A stretch of 64,000 nucleotides of DNA from Novosphingobium capsulatum NBRC 12533 (GCF_001598375.1 NZ_BCYV01000008.1:124001-188000); one strand, 5' to 3'; shown: positions 9,792 through 19,656, counted from the stretch's first letter. A program made the numbers and translations. The notes: generated by a model not told the origin, from the sequence alone.

Positions 9792-10699
9792 CCGACCGAC
9801 CACGGCGCACGCGAAAGGTGGCGGGCGAGGAAATCGATCAGCACGCGCACCCGTGCCGGGCGCTGGCTGCCCGGCGGCGTTACGAGATGCAGCGCGATAT
9901 CAGGGATGCGCCATTCCGGCATTACCTCGACCAGGCGGCCGGCGGCCATGTCTTCCCACACCATGAAATCGGGTTGCAGCGCCAGCCCTTGGCCTGCCAG
10001 CAGCGCCGGCGCCAGCGCATCGGCATTGTTGGCGCCAAGCCGGCCCTTGACCGTCACGACATAATCCCCTTCCACCGCGTGGTGGAAGCGCCAGGATTCC
10101 GGCGCATCGAGATTGGTGTAGAGCAGCCCGACATGCCGCGACAGATCGCGCGGATGGGTGGGCGTGCCATGCGCCGCAAGATAGGACGGCGCCGCGACCA
10201 GCGGCCGGCGCACCGCACACAGCCGCCGCGCCCGTAGCGAGCTATCATCCAGCCCGGCAATGCGCAGCACCACGTCGTGCCCGCCGCCCACGACATCGAC
10301 CCGCGCGTCCGACAGATCGAGATCGAGGCCCACGTGCGGGTAAGCCTCCAGGAATTGCGGCAAGAGCGGTGCGACATGGCGCAGGCCAAAGCCCATGGGC
10401 ACGGCCAGGCGCACCAGACCGCGCGGCACATCGCCTTCCGCACCTGCTTGCGCCTCGGCCGCTTCGCCATCGGCCAGGATGCGCCGCGCCCGATCGAGCA
10501 CGCCGCGCCCGCTTTCGGTCAGCGCCAGGCGGCGGCTGGTGCGGTGGAGCAGCGGCACGCCCAGCCGCGCTTCCAGCCGGGTCACCGCCTTGGACACCGT
10601 GGGCTTGGACAAGCCCAGGGCATCGGCGGCCGCGGCGAACGAACCGGTATCGACCACTTTGGCAAAGATCGCCCAGGCTTCGAGATCAGGCAAAGACAT
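9755..10699 (-). CDS. LysR-family regulator (CrgA/AaeR-like), divergent from the pirin operon
   Basis: 314 residues. The HTH ([40 protein letters not shown]) and the following [12 protein letters not shown] are LysR hallmarks. The effector domain, with [18 protein letters not shown], resembles the CrgA-like subgroup. A 118-nt gap separates it from the pirin gene on the other strand. LysR beside pirin is a common pairing, and control of pirin/OsmC is the simple inference. Confidence 0.9.
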   Translation of the reverse strand: MSLPDLEAWAIFAKVVDTGSFAAAADALGLSKPTVSKAVTRLEARLGVPLLHRTSRRLALTESGRGVLDRARRILADGEAAEAQAGAEGDVPRGLVRLAVPMGFGLRHVAPLLPQFLEAYPHVGLDLDLSDARVDVVGGGHDVVLRIAGLDDSSLRARRLCAVRRPLVAAPSYLAAHGTPTHPRDLSRHVGLLYTNLDAPESWRFHHAVEGDYVVTVKGRLGANNADALAPALLAGQGLALQPDFMVWEDMAAGRLVEVMPEWRIPDIALHLVTPPGSQRPARVRVLIDFLARHLSRAPWSVGQVATAPVPPAQ

Positions 10700-10817
10700 T
10701 ATGAAATTTCCTTCACCGATGCTTTTCCATCATTGCCATTTCTTTGCAAGTGAGAAAGCCTAGTTTGGCCCCAACGGCTGAACGGCACCGAACGCCGCCA
10801 GCCACTGGAGACAAGCC

Positions 10818-11516
10818 ATGATCGAACTGCGCCCCTTTTCTGGCATCGGCCGCGCCAACCACGGCTGGCTCGATGCAGCCCACCACTTCTCTTTCGCCGA
10901 CTACTATGAACCGACGCGGATGGCGTGGGGCAACCTGCGCGTGTGGAACGATGATACCATCGCGGCCAAGAGCGGCTTTCCGCCCCATCCCCACCGCGAC
11001 ATGGAAATCATCACCTATGTGCGCGAAGGCGCGATCACCCATCGCGACAACCTGGGCAACCAGGGCCGCACCGCCGCTGGCGACGTGCAGGTGATGAGCG
11101 CAGGCACCGGGATCACCCATGCCGAATACAACCTGGAAGACGAAACCACCCGCATCTTCCAGATCTGGATCATGCCCACCCGCCAGGGTGAGCAGCCGAG
11201 CTGGGGTGCACGCCAGTTTCCCAAGGCCGAACGCTCGGGCGAGCTGGTGGTCCTGGCCAGCGGCTATGCCGAAGACAAGGACGCGCTGCCGATCCGCACC
11301 GAAGCGCGCCTGGTGGCCGCAACGCTGCTGGCCGGGCAGAGCGTGGACTATGTCCTGGGCGCAGAGCGCAAGGGCTATCTGGTGCCGGCCACCGGCAAGA
11401 TCACGGTGAACGGCGTGACGGCCGACGCGCGCGATGGCCTGGCCATTGCCGATGTCGACACGATCACCATCTCGGCGCTGGAAGACAGCGAAATCGTGCT
11501 GGTCGACACGCTGTGA
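10818..11516 (+). CDS. Pirin family protein (YhhW-like)
   Basis: 232-residue bicupin protein. All four metal ligands of the pirin fold are present: His57, His59 (FPPHPHRDMEI), His101 and Glu103 (GTGITHAEYN). The E. coli homologue YhhW has quercetinase activity in vitro; the physiological substrate here is unknown. Cytoplasmic, with no signal peptide. It is first in a run with OsmC and a small unknown gene, divergent from LysR, which suggests a response to electrophilic or oxidative stress. Confidence 0.93.
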   Translation: MIELRPFSGIGRANHGWLDAAHHFSFADYYEPTRMAWGNLRVWNDDTIAAKSGFPPHPHRDMEIITYVREGAITHRDNLGNQGRTAAGDVQVMSAGTGITHAEYNLEDETTRIFQIWIMPTRQGEQPSWGARQFPKAERSGELVVLASGYAEDKDALPIRTEARLVAATLLAGQSVDYVLGAERKGYLVPATGKITVNGVTADARDGLAIADVDTITISALEDSEIVLVDTL

Positions 11517-11542
11517 TGGCCTGACGCCGGCAATTGACCAAC

Positions 11543-11572
11543 GGGGCGGCCGCAAGGCGCGGCGGCCGCCCC
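11543..11572 (+). repeat. GC-rich intergenic hairpin between pirin and OsmC
   Basis: Arms GGGGCGGCCGC and GCGGCCGCCCC (11 bp, perfect) with an 8-nt loop and no T-tract. It could stabilise or attenuate the polycistronic message. Confidence 0.5.
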
Positions 11573-11609
11573 CATCCTCCCAGGCGCGCCGATCGAAAGG
11601 TTCACGGCC

Positions 11610-12050
11610 ATGACCCAAGCCAACACCCCCGCCCATGTGCCCCATGCCAGCGCCACCAGCACCGGCGCGGGCACGTTCCAGTCTCGCCTGGCGATCGGCG
11701 GGCGCGAAGGGCAGGACGATATCCTGGCCGATGAACCGGTGGCGCTGGGCGGATTGGGCACTGGCCCGACACCCTATGATCTGCTGTGCGCCGCGCTGGC
11801 CACCTGCACCACGATGACCCTGCGCTTTTATGCCGGGCGCAAGGGCTGGGACATTGGCGCAGTCCACACCGTGGTCACCCATGCCCGCGTTGCCGGGCAG
11901 ACCCCGCCCGACCAGTTTTCCCGCGCCATCACGCTTGACCCCTCGCTGGAACCAGCGGTTCGTGACGAGTTGCTCGGCATCGCCAACCGCTGCCCGGTGC
12001 ACAAGACGCTGACGCAGGGTGCCACGGTAGCCACTGTCCTGGCTGCCTGA
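11610..12050 (+). CDS. OsmC family peroxiredoxin-like protein
   Basis: 146 residues. Family pattern: GPTPYDLLCAALATCTTMTL with Cys66 and NRCPVHKTL with Cys128, the paired thiols used in this family to reduce organic peroxides. The short polar N-terminus is variable. It follows pirin by 93 nt including a hairpin. This is the COG1765 YhfA-like branch rather than Ohr; I infer detoxification of hydroperoxides. Confidence 0.9.
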   Translation: MTQANTPAHVPHASATSTGAGTFQSRLAIGGREGQDDILADEPVALGGLGTGPTPYDLLCAALATCTTMTLRFYAGRKGWDIGAVHTVVTHARVAGQTPPDQFSRAITLDPSLEPAVRDELLGIANRCPVHKTLTQGATVATVLAA

Positions 12051-12093
12051 GCGGCTGCCCTTCCCCATCCCCCGTTTTGCAAGAGGTCTTGCC

Positions 12094-12414
12094 ATGGTTC
12101 CCGCCACTGTCACCCCCGCGCTTTCTCGCCAGGATTGGCTGGCCGCCCACGTTGGCGCGCACGATGCCGACACGATCGGTTGCCGCGCCCCGGCCATGCC
12201 CGATCACGCCAAAACCCGCCTGCAACGCTGGATGACCCGCCTGTTCGGCGACAATGCCCCGATGCCGCTGGCCGATCCACGCCTGGAGGCCGTGCGCCGC
12301 TTTGCCTGCGCCACCCGCGCCGGCCGGCTGCCCGATGGCACGCTGATCGGCGAGTTGCACCAGCGCGGGCTGGACGATGCCGAACTGGCCGCGATCGCCC
12401 GCTTTGCTGCGTGA
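12094..12414 (+). CDS. Hypothetical 106-residue protein in the pirin/OsmC operon
   Basis: Not recognised. It is soluble and helical-looking, Ala/Arg rich, with no signal or membrane segment. The sequence has TRLQRWMTRLFGDNAPMPLA near the middle and a C-terminal helix pair (LDDAELAAIARFAA). An AGAGG ribosome site precedes the ATG, 43 nt after OsmC. Coding bias matches its neighbours. The context suggests stress-related function only loosely. Confidence 0.65.
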   Translation: MVPATVTPALSRQDWLAAHVGAHDADTIGCRAPAMPDHAKTRLQRWMTRLFGDNAPMPLADPRLEAVRRFACATRAGRLPDGTLIGELHQRGLDDAELAAIARFAA

Positions 12415-12559
12415 ATGGCTCGGCGCGTGAGGTCAGGTGAACGCTTTTCATCAAAAGCGTGAAAAGGTCGCGTTTGGCAAGCCGGGAACCACAAGCCATG
12501 ATCAGCCACGCCCGCCCGATTAAGGCAGGGGCATGCATCATTGGCAAAAGGCAAATCCC

Positions 12560-13621
12560 ATGCGGCTGGACCTGTCGCCCTATCTTTCGCAAAAATTCCT
12601 CATGCCAGCGGAAACCGAGCAGCACAGCGCGTGCTGGATGGCCTGGCCGGTACGGACCGCGTTGTGGGGCGATCGCCTCGCCGCCGCCCAAGCAGATTTT
12701 GCCACGGTGGCGCGTGCCATCGCCCGCTTCGAACCGGTGCATATGGTGTGCCGCGAGCAGGACGTTACGGCCGTGCGCGAACAGTGCGGCGATGCCGTCA
12801 CGCCATTCATCGCGCCGATCGATGACAGCTGGATGCGCGATTCCGGGCCGACGTTCGTGCGGGGCAGCAAGGGCGGCCTCGCCGTGGTCAACTGGGCGTT
12901 CAACGCCTGGGGGCGCAAATACCACCCCTATGCCGCCGATGCCGCGCTCAAGCGCCGGATGGCCGAGCAACTTGGCCTGCCGCTGGTCACCTGTCCCCTG
13001 ACTGCCGAAGGGGGCGCGATCCTGTCTGACGGCGAAGGCACGGTGATCACCACCGAAAGCTGCCTGCTGCACGCCAACCGCAATCTGGGGCTCACCCGTG
13101 CCCAGGTCGAGGCGGAACTGCTCGCCGCGCTGGGTGCGGAAAAGATCGTGTGGTTGCCGGGCGACGCGGCCGAAGTGGAAACCGATGGCCATGTCGATTG
13201 CCTGGCGGCCGTCGTACGGCCCGGCGTGGTGATGATGGAAGATCCGGCGACGGCCAGCGGTGCCCGCGCCGAGACGCTGGCGGCCAACCGCGCCGCTCTG
13301 TTGGCGCAGCGCGACGCGCGGGGGCGGCCCTTTGCGATCATCGATCTTCCCGCCGCGCCCACGATCGATCCGCGCGATGCCCGGCACCAGCCTTCTTATG
13401 TCAACTTCTACATTGCCAATGGCGCGGTGATCATGCCCGGCCATGGCGTGCCGCAAGACGAAGCGGCGCGCGCTGCCGTGGCCGCCGCATTTCCCGATCG
13501 TGCCGTGGTTCAGCTGGTGTTGCCGGCCCTGCCCTATGGCGGCGGCTCGATCCACTGCATCACCCAGCACCAGCCCGCACCGCATTTCCTGCCCGATGGA
13601 GCCCAGCCATGCGCCCAGTGA
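12560..13621 (+). CDS. aguA: Agmatine deiminase
   Basis: 353 residues of the PPAD family; converts agmatine to N-carbamoylputrescine plus ammonia in the arginine-to-putrescine route. The active-site set is visible: DSWMRDSGPTF, ETDGHVDCLA with catalytic Glu/Asp/His, and the nucleophile Cys in GGGSIHCITQHQP near the C-terminus. I start at MRLDLSPYL; an ATG 27 nt earlier adds MHHWQKANP, which has no clear ribosome site. The 3' end overlaps aguB by 13 nt. Confidence 0.94.
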   Translation: MRLDLSPYLSQKFLMPAETEQHSACWMAWPVRTALWGDRLAAAQADFATVARAIARFEPVHMVCREQDVTAVREQCGDAVTPFIAPIDDSWMRDSGPTFVRGSKGGLAVVNWAFNAWGRKYHPYAADAALKRRMAEQLGLPLVTCPLTAEGGAILSDGEGTVITTESCLLHANRNLGLTRAQVEAELLAALGAEKIVWLPGDAAEVETDGHVDCLAAVVRPGVVMMEDPATASGARAETLAANRAALLAQRDARGRPFAIIDLPAAPTIDPRDARHQPSYVNFYIANGAVIMPGHGVPQDEAARAAVAAAFPDRAVVQLVLPALPYGGGSIHCITQHQPAPHFLPDGAQPCAQ

Positions 13622-14472
13622 CCGTTGCCGCCACCCAGTTTGCCTGCACCTGGGATCTTGCCGCCAATCTCGATCGCGCCGAAATGCTGGTGCGCGAGGC
13701 GGCTGCGCAGGGCGCCCAGGTCGTCCTGCTGCAGGAACTGTTCGAAGCGCCCTACTTCTGCGCCGACGAACGGCCCGATCACTTCGCGCTGGCCCGCCCC
13801 TGGGCCGGCAACCCGGTGATCGCCCGCTTTGCCGATCTGGCGGCCGAGCTGGGCGTGGTGCTGCCGATCAGCTTTTTCGAAAGCGTTGGCGCGGCGCACT
13901 TCAACACCCTGGCGATGATCGATGCCGATGGCACCGAACTGGGGCTATATCGCAAGAGCCACATTCCCCAGGGGCCAGGCTATCGCGAAAAGTACTTCTT
14001 TGCCCCGGGCGATACCGGGTTCCAGGTGTGGGACACCGCCTTCGGCCGCATCGGCGCCGGCATCTGCTGGGACCAGTGGTTTCCCGAATGCGCGCGCGCT
14101 CTGGCCTTGCAAGGCGCCGAACTGATCCTTTACCCAACAGCGATCGGCAGCGAGCCGGCCTTCCCCGGCTATGACAGCCAGCCACACTGGCAGCGTGTGA
14201 TGCAGGGGCATGCCGGCGCCAACATGGTGCCCGTCATCGCGTCAAACCGGGTTGGCTTTGAAACGAACCAGGACGGTGACATCACCTTCTACGGCTCGTC
14301 CTTCATCGCCGACCAGTTCGGCGCCGTGGTAGCCCAGGCCCCGCGCCAGGGTGAGGCGGTGATCACCGCCAGCTTCGACCTGGACGAAATTGCCCCGCAG
14401 CGTGCCGGCTGGGGCCTGTTCCGCGATCGCCGGCCAGAACTCTATGGCGTGATCGGCACCTACGGCGGCTAA
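13609..14472 (+). CDS. aguB: N-carbamoylputrescine amidase
   Basis: 287-residue nitrilase-superfamily hydrolase that releases putrescine, CO2 and ammonia from N-carbamoylputrescine. The catalytic triad is intact: Glu43 (LLQELFE), Lys116 (YRKSHIP) and Cys153 (GAGICWDQWFPE). The ATG lies inside the end of aguA (13-nt overlap), consistent with coupled translation and a shared pathway. The stop overlaps the convergent AsnC gene by 4 nt. Confidence 0.95.
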   Translation: MRPVTVAATQFACTWDLAANLDRAEMLVREAAAQGAQVVLLQELFEAPYFCADERPDHFALARPWAGNPVIARFADLAAELGVVLPISFFESVGAAHFNTLAMIDADGTELGLYRKSHIPQGPGYREKYFFAPGDTGFQVWDTAFGRIGAGICWDQWFPECARALALQGAELILYPTAIGSEPAFPGYDSQPHWQRVMQGHAGANMVPVIASNRVGFETNQDGDITFYGSSFIADQFGAVVAQAPRQGEAVITASFDLDEIAPQRAGWGLFRDRRPELYGVIGTYGG

Positions 14473-14939
14473 ACCGGCAATTGCGTGGTGGCCTTGATCC
14501 GCTTGAGCGCAAAGTGCGAGGCGGACGTGGCCACCGCCGGGTGGCGCAGCAGGGCATGCATCAGGAAATGCTCGTATTGCGCCATATCGCGCACCACGAT
14601 GCGCAGCTGATAGTCCCATTCGCCCGACATCGACAGGCATTCGAGCACTTCATCGCGATCCAGCACGAATTGCTCGAAACTGCCACGGGCCTGTGCGTCA
14701 TGGGCCTTCATCCGCACCTGGCAGACGGCATCGAGCGCCAGCCCCAGCGCAGCTGGATCGAGCAGGCGTACTGCGGGCCCCAGCACCCCGGCCTCTTCCA
14801 GCGCCTTGAGCCGGCGCCAGCACGATGCGGGCGAGGTTCCCACCGCCTCGGCCAGGGCGGCGTGGCTGAGATCGGCCTGGCGTTGCACGGCCTGAAGCAG
14901 GCGGCGATCGAGAGCGTCAAGGGCAAGGGGGACGGTCAT
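14469..14939 (-). CDS. Lrp/AsnC-family regulator
   Basis: 156 residues from MTVPLALDALDRRLL. The N-terminal HTH (LSHAALAEAVGTSPASCWRR) is followed by a RAM effector domain (VLECLSMSGEWDYQLRIVVRD). ATG starts upstream would add up to 21 poorly conserved-looking residues. It is divergent from phhA across 189 nt; Lrp/AsnC genes beside phenylalanine hydroxylase are a known arrangement, so aromatic amino acid response is the likelier role than polyamine control. Confidence 0.88.
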   Translation of the reverse strand: MTVPLALDALDRRLLQAVQRQADLSHAALAEAVGTSPASCWRRLKALEEAGVLGPAVRLLDPAALGLALDAVCQVRMKAHDAQARGSFEQFVLDRDEVLECLSMSGEWDYQLRIVVRDMAQYEHFLMHALLRHPAVATSASHFALKRIKATTQLPV

Positions 14940-15128
14940 GACGTCTCTCATGGGGTTGCGAACGACAGAGGGAAGCAGCGAATCAAAAGGCAATTTGTGC
15001 ATTGCCGCGAAAATCGTGAACCATTCATACCAGCATCATGGCACAAAACGATACAGATCATTCACCCTCGGGCGATCGACCTCGCATTCTGAAACGACTT
15101 TCCAGATCGCCTGCGACACACTGCGCGG

Positions 15129-15995
15129 ATGGCCAGCGATCTTCCCCTCACGCCGCCCCCTGGTGCTGCCGCCGATTGGACAGTGCCGCAGGACTGGGCC
15201 AGCTACACGCCGGCCGACCATGCCACGTGGGACACCCTGTTCCGCCGCCAGGTGGAAATGCTGCACGATCGCGCGGCGCCGGAATTCCTGGCCGGGCTGG
15301 ACATCCTGCGCCTGTCACGCCCCGGCATTCCCGATTTTGCCGAACTGTCAGAGCGGCTCTATCAGGCCACGGGCTGGGAAGTGGTGGCCGTGCCGGGGCT
15401 GGTTCCCGATGCGGTATTCTTCGATCACCTCGCCAACCGCCGCTTCGTGGCCGGGCGCTTCATCCGCCGGCCCGATCAGCTGGACTACCTGTCCGAACCC
15501 GACGTATTCCACGATGTCTTTGGCCATGTGCCGCTGCTCGCTGATCCGGTCTTTGCCGATTACATGCAGGCCTATGGCCAAGGCGGGCTGCGGGCGCAGG
15601 GCATGGACGCCCTCGTCAACCTGGCACGGCTCTATTGGTATACCGTGGAATTCGGGCTGTTGCGCACGCCGCACGGGCTTCGCATCTATGGCGCGGGGAT
15701 CGTGTCCTCGCATGGGGAAAGCGTGTTCGCGCTGGATGACCCCTCGCCCAACCGACTGGGTTTCGATCTGTCCCGCCTGCTGCGCACGGACTATCGCATC
15801 GATACCTATCAGCAGAGCTATTTCGTAATCGACAGCTTTGCCGATCTGCTCGACCAGACGCGCAACACCGATTTCGCGCCGCTCTATGCCGCTGTCGCCG
15901 ATCTGCCCACGCTTGCCCCCGACGCGGTGATCCCGCAGGATCGGGTATTGCACCACGGCACGCAGGCCTATGCCCGGCGCATGCCCGCTGCCTGA
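15129..15995 (+). CDS. phhA: Phenylalanine-4-hydroxylase
   Basis: 288-residue pterin-dependent, non-haem iron monooxygenase converting phenylalanine to tyrosine. The iron ligands are His128 and His133 (DVFHDVFGHVPLL) and Glu174 (YWYTVEFGL), with the same spacing as the Chromobacterium enzyme. It is a bacterial-type catalytic domain without a regulatory ACT domain. Followed 9 nt later by the pterin recycling enzyme, so the pair is a complete unit. Confidence 0.96.
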   Translation: MASDLPLTPPPGAAADWTVPQDWASYTPADHATWDTLFRRQVEMLHDRAAPEFLAGLDILRLSRPGIPDFAELSERLYQATGWEVVAVPGLVPDAVFFDHLANRRFVAGRFIRRPDQLDYLSEPDVFHDVFGHVPLLADPVFADYMQAYGQGGLRAQGMDALVNLARLYWYTVEFGLLRTPHGLRIYGAGIVSSHGESVFALDDPSPNRLGFDLSRLLRTDYRIDTYQQSYFVIDSFADLLDQTRNTDFAPLYAAVADLPTLAPDAVIPQDRVLHHGTQAYARRMPAA

Positions 15996-16004
15996 AGGAA
16001 CGCC

Positions 16005-16307
16005 ATGCCCGAAACCAAATCCATCGCCGCCCTTGGAGAAGCCGAACTGGCACAAGCCCTGGTGCTGTTGCCGCACTGGCAGCATGACCGGGCGCGCGCC
16101 GCACTGTACCGCCGGGTCGTCATGCCCGATTTTCCTGCGGCTATGGCATTCATGGTGCAAGTCGGCTTTGCCGCCGAGCGGATGGACCATCACCCGGAAT
16201 GGAGCAATGTCTACAACCGGGTGGACATCTGGCTGACCACGCACGACGCGGGCGGCATTTCGACGCGTGACGTGGCCCTGGCCGGAATCATCGACGCCCT
16301 GATCTGA
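16005..16307 (+). CDS. phhB: 4a-hydroxytetrahydrobiopterin dehydratase
   Basis: 100-residue PCD/DCoH protein that regenerates the pterin cofactor after each PhhA turnover. The family motif is complete: DHHPEWSNVYNRVDIW with His62 and His63, and THD with His80. An AAGGA site lies 6 nt before the ATG in the short gap after phhA. A rho-independent terminator follows within 60 nt. Confidence 0.95.
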   Translation: MPETKSIAALGEAELAQALVLLPHWQHDRARAALYRRVVMPDFPAAMAFMVQVGFAAERMDHHPEWSNVYNRVDIWLTTHDAGGISTRDVALAGIIDALI

Positions 16308-16337
16308 ATTCCGCGACGCTGGCGTAACGGCCCATCA

Positions 16338-16365
16338 CCCCCGGAAGTGATTCCGGGGGTTTTTT
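16338..16365 (+). terminator. Rho-independent terminator after phhAB
   Basis: Perfect 9-bp stem CCCCCGGAA/TTCCGGGGG, GTGA tetraloop, then six T residues. Ends the phhAB transcript before the carbohydrate locus. Confidence 0.93.
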
Positions 16366-16490
16366 CGTGTGCGGCATGGCCTGGCCGCCCTGCTCGTCGC
16401 CACGGCATTGCTGCAACCGCGTTGTCGAGAAGCCATCACCATGCGCCTTCAAATAACTGGCGAAATTGGATTTTTTGAAAGGCGTTTTGG

Positions 16491-16560
16491 TAACGTTCAG
16501 AAAACGTTTGACGCAAAGAGCATTCACGGGCAATTTGATAAAACAAAATTGTTTAATCGT
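16491..16560 (+). promoter_or_regulatory. AT-rich control region of the TonB receptor
   Basis: An AT-rich island in GC-rich DNA, 40-110 nt before the receptor start. It contains the self-complementary AAACGTTT (16502-16509), a TTGACG -35-like word, and an inverted repeat AAACAA, 2 nt, TTGTTT. Operator function, perhaps for the ROK repressor downstream, is inference. Confidence 0.4.
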
Positions 16561-16596
16561 AGGCAAGACCTACAATCTTCAGGAGAGGACATTTCG

Positions 16597-19500
16597 ATGC
16601 GATCGTTTGCGTCTCGTTCCCGCGTGCTGCGTTACGCGGTATCGGCCATCGCACTGGCAAACCCGGTCCTTGCCACGGCCCAGACCGCTGAAAATCCTAC
16701 CACTGACAGCGCTGCCGGAACGCCCGAACAGGCGATTATCGTTACCGGCATTCGCGCCTCGGTCGCCCGCGCGATCGACGTGAAGCGCAACAGCGCCAGC
16801 GTGGTCGATGCCATTTCCGCGCAGGATATCGGCAAGCTGCCCGACGTGACGATTTCCGACTCGCTTCAGCGCATTCCGGGCGTGCAGATCCGCCGCGACG
16901 CCGGCGAAGGTGCCAGCGTGAACGTGCGCGGCCTGCCCCAGGTGCAGACGCTGCTCAACGGCGAAGCCTATCTCGGCGCGAACTCGATCACGTCGGTCCA
17001 GCCCAACTTCACCGACATCCCGTCGCAGCTGTTTTCGGGCGCGAACGTCATCAAGTCGCCCACTGGCACGCTGCTCGCTTCGGGCATCAGCGGCACGATC
17101 GACCTGCTCACGCGCCGTCCGTTCGATTTCAAGTCGGGCCTTTCGGGCGCTGCGGCTGTCGAAGGTTCCTATGGCGACAAGGCCAAGAAGTGGAACCCGC
17201 AGGTCAATGGCCTGCTCGCCTGGCGCAACGATGACGTCGGCTTCCTGGTTTCGGCATCCTATGCCAAGGTCGATCTGTCCAACTCGTATTCGGGCATCCA
17301 GCGCGATTACGGCGGCCGCCTCGCCAATGAATCGATTGGCGATGCCACCGGCTACGGCGGCTTCCGCTTTGACGATCCCAATCGCGGCACCTCGATCTAC
17401 AACAACGGCCTGCTCACCGGCGTGGACGTGAACGGCGATGGCGATGCCAACGATACCTATTTCTCGCCCCAGGCCCACACCGGCTGGAACCGCATCACCA
17501 CGCGTGAGCGCTTCGGCCTTAACGGCTCGTTCCAGGCGCATCTGAACGACAAGCTCGACCTGGTTGCCGACGGGTTCTACACCAAGCAGACGCAGTATGA
17601 TCGCACCGCTGGTTTCCAGTTCCAGGCGGTGAACTGGCAGGCGGCCGATTTCGTGCCGGGCCACTCGCGCGATACCGGTGTCAAGATCAACGGCTACAAC
17701 TTCAACGTCGTCGACCAGTACAACTACACGCTGCAGAACTTTGACAGCTATTCCGAAACCGGCCGAACCAAGTCTGACTCGATCAACCTCAACCTTGAAC
17801 TGCGCTATAACAGCGGGCCGTTCAAGGCGACGCTGCGCGGGCTTTATGGCAAGGCGCACAAGAACTTCGACGACAGCTATTTCCAGCTGAGCCTGTCGAA
17901 CGGCAAGCAGTGGTTCAATGGCGTGGGCCACTATCCGGCCGCGCTGGGCGGCGATCGCACGTTCAACCCGCTGGGCTACACCTACAACACCCTGCCCGCC
18001 TCGATCGACTATCGCGGCGAAATGCCCAATTTCACCCTGCCGAACGCGCTGGCCAGCAACCTGGGGAATCCGGCTGCCTACGGCTTCAAGACCACGTCTT
18101 CGGAAAACAACTACCGGTCGAATTCGGATCTCAAGGTGGCGCGCTTTGACGCCAGCTATGAATTTTCGCCCGATGTGTCGTTCGATTTCGGTGCGCGCTA
18201 TGGCGAGCGTGGTGCAGAAGCCTATTACTTCGATCGTGCCGCGCCGTTCTATGCCGGTCAGGGCGCATCCGATCCCAACGGTTGCTACGTCAAGTGGAAG
18301 GCGTTCGACGTTCAGATGAACAGCAGCAGCTGTTCGGCGGGCGATGCCAACGGTTTCTATACCGCGGGCCTGACGCGCCTGGGCAACGACGCGACGATCT
18401 CCAAGTACCTCAAGCAGTACACCGTGCCGGCCGGGGGCGTCGGCGCGTTCTACGTGCTCGATCCGCACGCGATGGACGATGCCGCCTCGTTCCAGAACAG
18501 CTTCTATCCCGGCAACAAGGAATTCGTCATTCCGGGCCGGTCCTATTCGATCAAGCTCCACCAGAAGTCGGCCTATGGCCAGCTCAACTGGAACACCGAA
18601 ATCGGTGGCATGGCGCTGCGTGCCAACGCCGGCCTGCGCGTGATCAACACCACCTTCAACGTGCGCCAGAACATCTCGGGTCCGGGCCAGCCCTATGGTC
18701 TTCCGGCTGCCGACGTGGGCGATATCTATACCCACCGTTCGTTCACCGACTGGCTGCCGGCGCTCAACGCCTCGCTCGACGTGACCGAAAAGTTCCGCGT
18801 GCGCGCTGCGTTCTCCAAGAACATGACGCTGCTTGATCTTGCACAGTGGGGCGGTGGCCTCGATCTCAACTATGCGATCGATACCACGTTCAACCCGCCG
18901 ATCTTCCGCGTGTCGGGCGGCAATTCCAACGGCAACCCGATGCTCGATCCCTGGCGGTCGACCAACTATGAAGTGTCGTTCGAATATTACCTGAACCGTA
19001 CCAGCCTGATCAACTTTGGCCTTTATCGCATTGATATCGCCAGCTTTGTGAAGACGGACTCGGTCAAGCGGACGGACCTGCCCGATCTTGACGGCGTGGT
19101 GCGCAGCACCGTGTTCATCAACTCGCAGGTGCAGGGTCGCGGCGGCTATCTGCAGGGCATCGAAGCCGGGGCCAAGCTTGGGTTCGATTTCCTGCCCGGC
19201 GTGCTCAGCGGCTTTGGCGTCGATCTCAACTACACGCTGTCTGATTCCAACGCCGGGGGCACCAACCTGAACGGGGCCAAGCTGCCGTTCCAGGATAACT
19301 CCAAGCACCAAGTCAACGCGGCGCTGTGGTTCGAAAAGTATGGTCTCCAGGCCCGCGTGGCGTGGAACTATCGCTCGGCCCGCGTGGAGCAGACGAACTT
19401 TGCCGGCATCGACGGCCTCACGCTGATGCAGGCCCCGACCAACTATGTCGACGCGTCGGTTTCGTATGATATCAACAAGCGTCTGACGATCTATGCCCAG

Positions 19501-19614
19501 GGCTCCAACCTGACCGGTGAACACGAGCGCTATTACCTCGCGTTCCCCGACCAGAAGGCCTTCAACAACATCTACGAACGCCGCTTCCTGATCGGCGCCC
19601 GTACCAAGTTCTAA
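16597..19614 (+). CDS. TonB-dependent receptor, carbohydrate type
   Basis: About 1005-residue outer-membrane transporter. Signal peptide (residues 1-29, ending ALANPVLATAQ), TonB-box-like segment EQAIIVTGIRAS, plug domain with SDSLQRIPGVQIRRDAGEGA and NVRGLPQVQTLLNG, then a long beta-barrel ending in RRFLIGARTKF with C-terminal aromatic Phe. This plug pattern is that of the Xanthomonas/Caulobacter TonB receptors usually tied to plant-polysaccharide oligomers. I start at the ATG 8 nt after AGGAGAGGAC; the frame stays open further upstream. It leads the glycan locus, so uptake of the oligosaccharide substrate is the likely job. Confidence 0.93.
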   Translation: MRSFASRSRVLRYAVSAIALANPVLATAQTAENPTTDSAAGTPEQAIIVTGIRASVARAIDVKRNSASVVDAISAQDIGKLPDVTISDSLQRIPGVQIRRDAGEGASVNVRGLPQVQTLLNGEAYLGANSITSVQPNFTDIPSQLFSGANVIKSPTGTLLASGISGTIDLLTRRPFDFKSGLSGAAAVEGSYGDKAKKWNPQVNGLLAWRNDDVGFLVSASYAKVDLSNSYSGIQRDYGGRLANESIGDATGYGGFRFDDPNRGTSIYNNGLLTGVDVNGDGDANDTYFSPQAHTGWNRITTRERFGLNGSFQAHLNDKLDLVADGFYTKQTQYDRTAGFQFQAVNWQAADFVPGHSRDTGVKINGYNFNVVDQYNYTLQNFDSYSETGRTKSDSINLNLELRYNSGPFKATLRGLYGKAHKNFDDSYFQLSLSNGKQWFNGVGHYPAALGGDRTFNPLGYTYNTLPASIDYRGEMPNFTLPNALASNLGNPAAYGFKTTSSENNYRSNSDLKVARFDASYEFSPDVSFDFGARYGERGAEAYYFDRAAPFYAGQGASDPNGCYVKWKAFDVQMNSSSCSAGDANGFYTAGLTRLGNDATISKYLKQYTVPAGGVGAFYVLDPHAMDDAASFQNSFYPGNKEFVIPGRSYSIKLHQKSAYGQLNWNTEIGGMALRANAGLRVINTTFNVRQNISGPGQPYGLPAADVGDIYTHRSFTDWLPALNASLDVTEKFRVRAAFSKNMTLLDLAQWGGGLDLNYAIDTTFNPPIFRVSGGNSNGNPMLDPWRSTNYEVSFEYYLNRTSLINFGLYRIDIASFVKTDSVKRTDLPDLDGVVRSTVFINSQVQGRGGYLQGIEAGAKLGFDFLPGVLSGFGVDLNYTLSDSNAGGTNLNGAKLPFQDNSKHQVNAALWFEKYGLQARVAWNYRSARVEQTNFAGIDGLTLMQAPTNYVDASVSYDINKRLTIYAQGSNLTGEHERYYLAFPDQKAFNNIYERRFLIGARTKF

Positions 19615-19656
19615 GTCTATCGAACCAAAGAGGATCTTTTCACGAGCCTCCTGACT

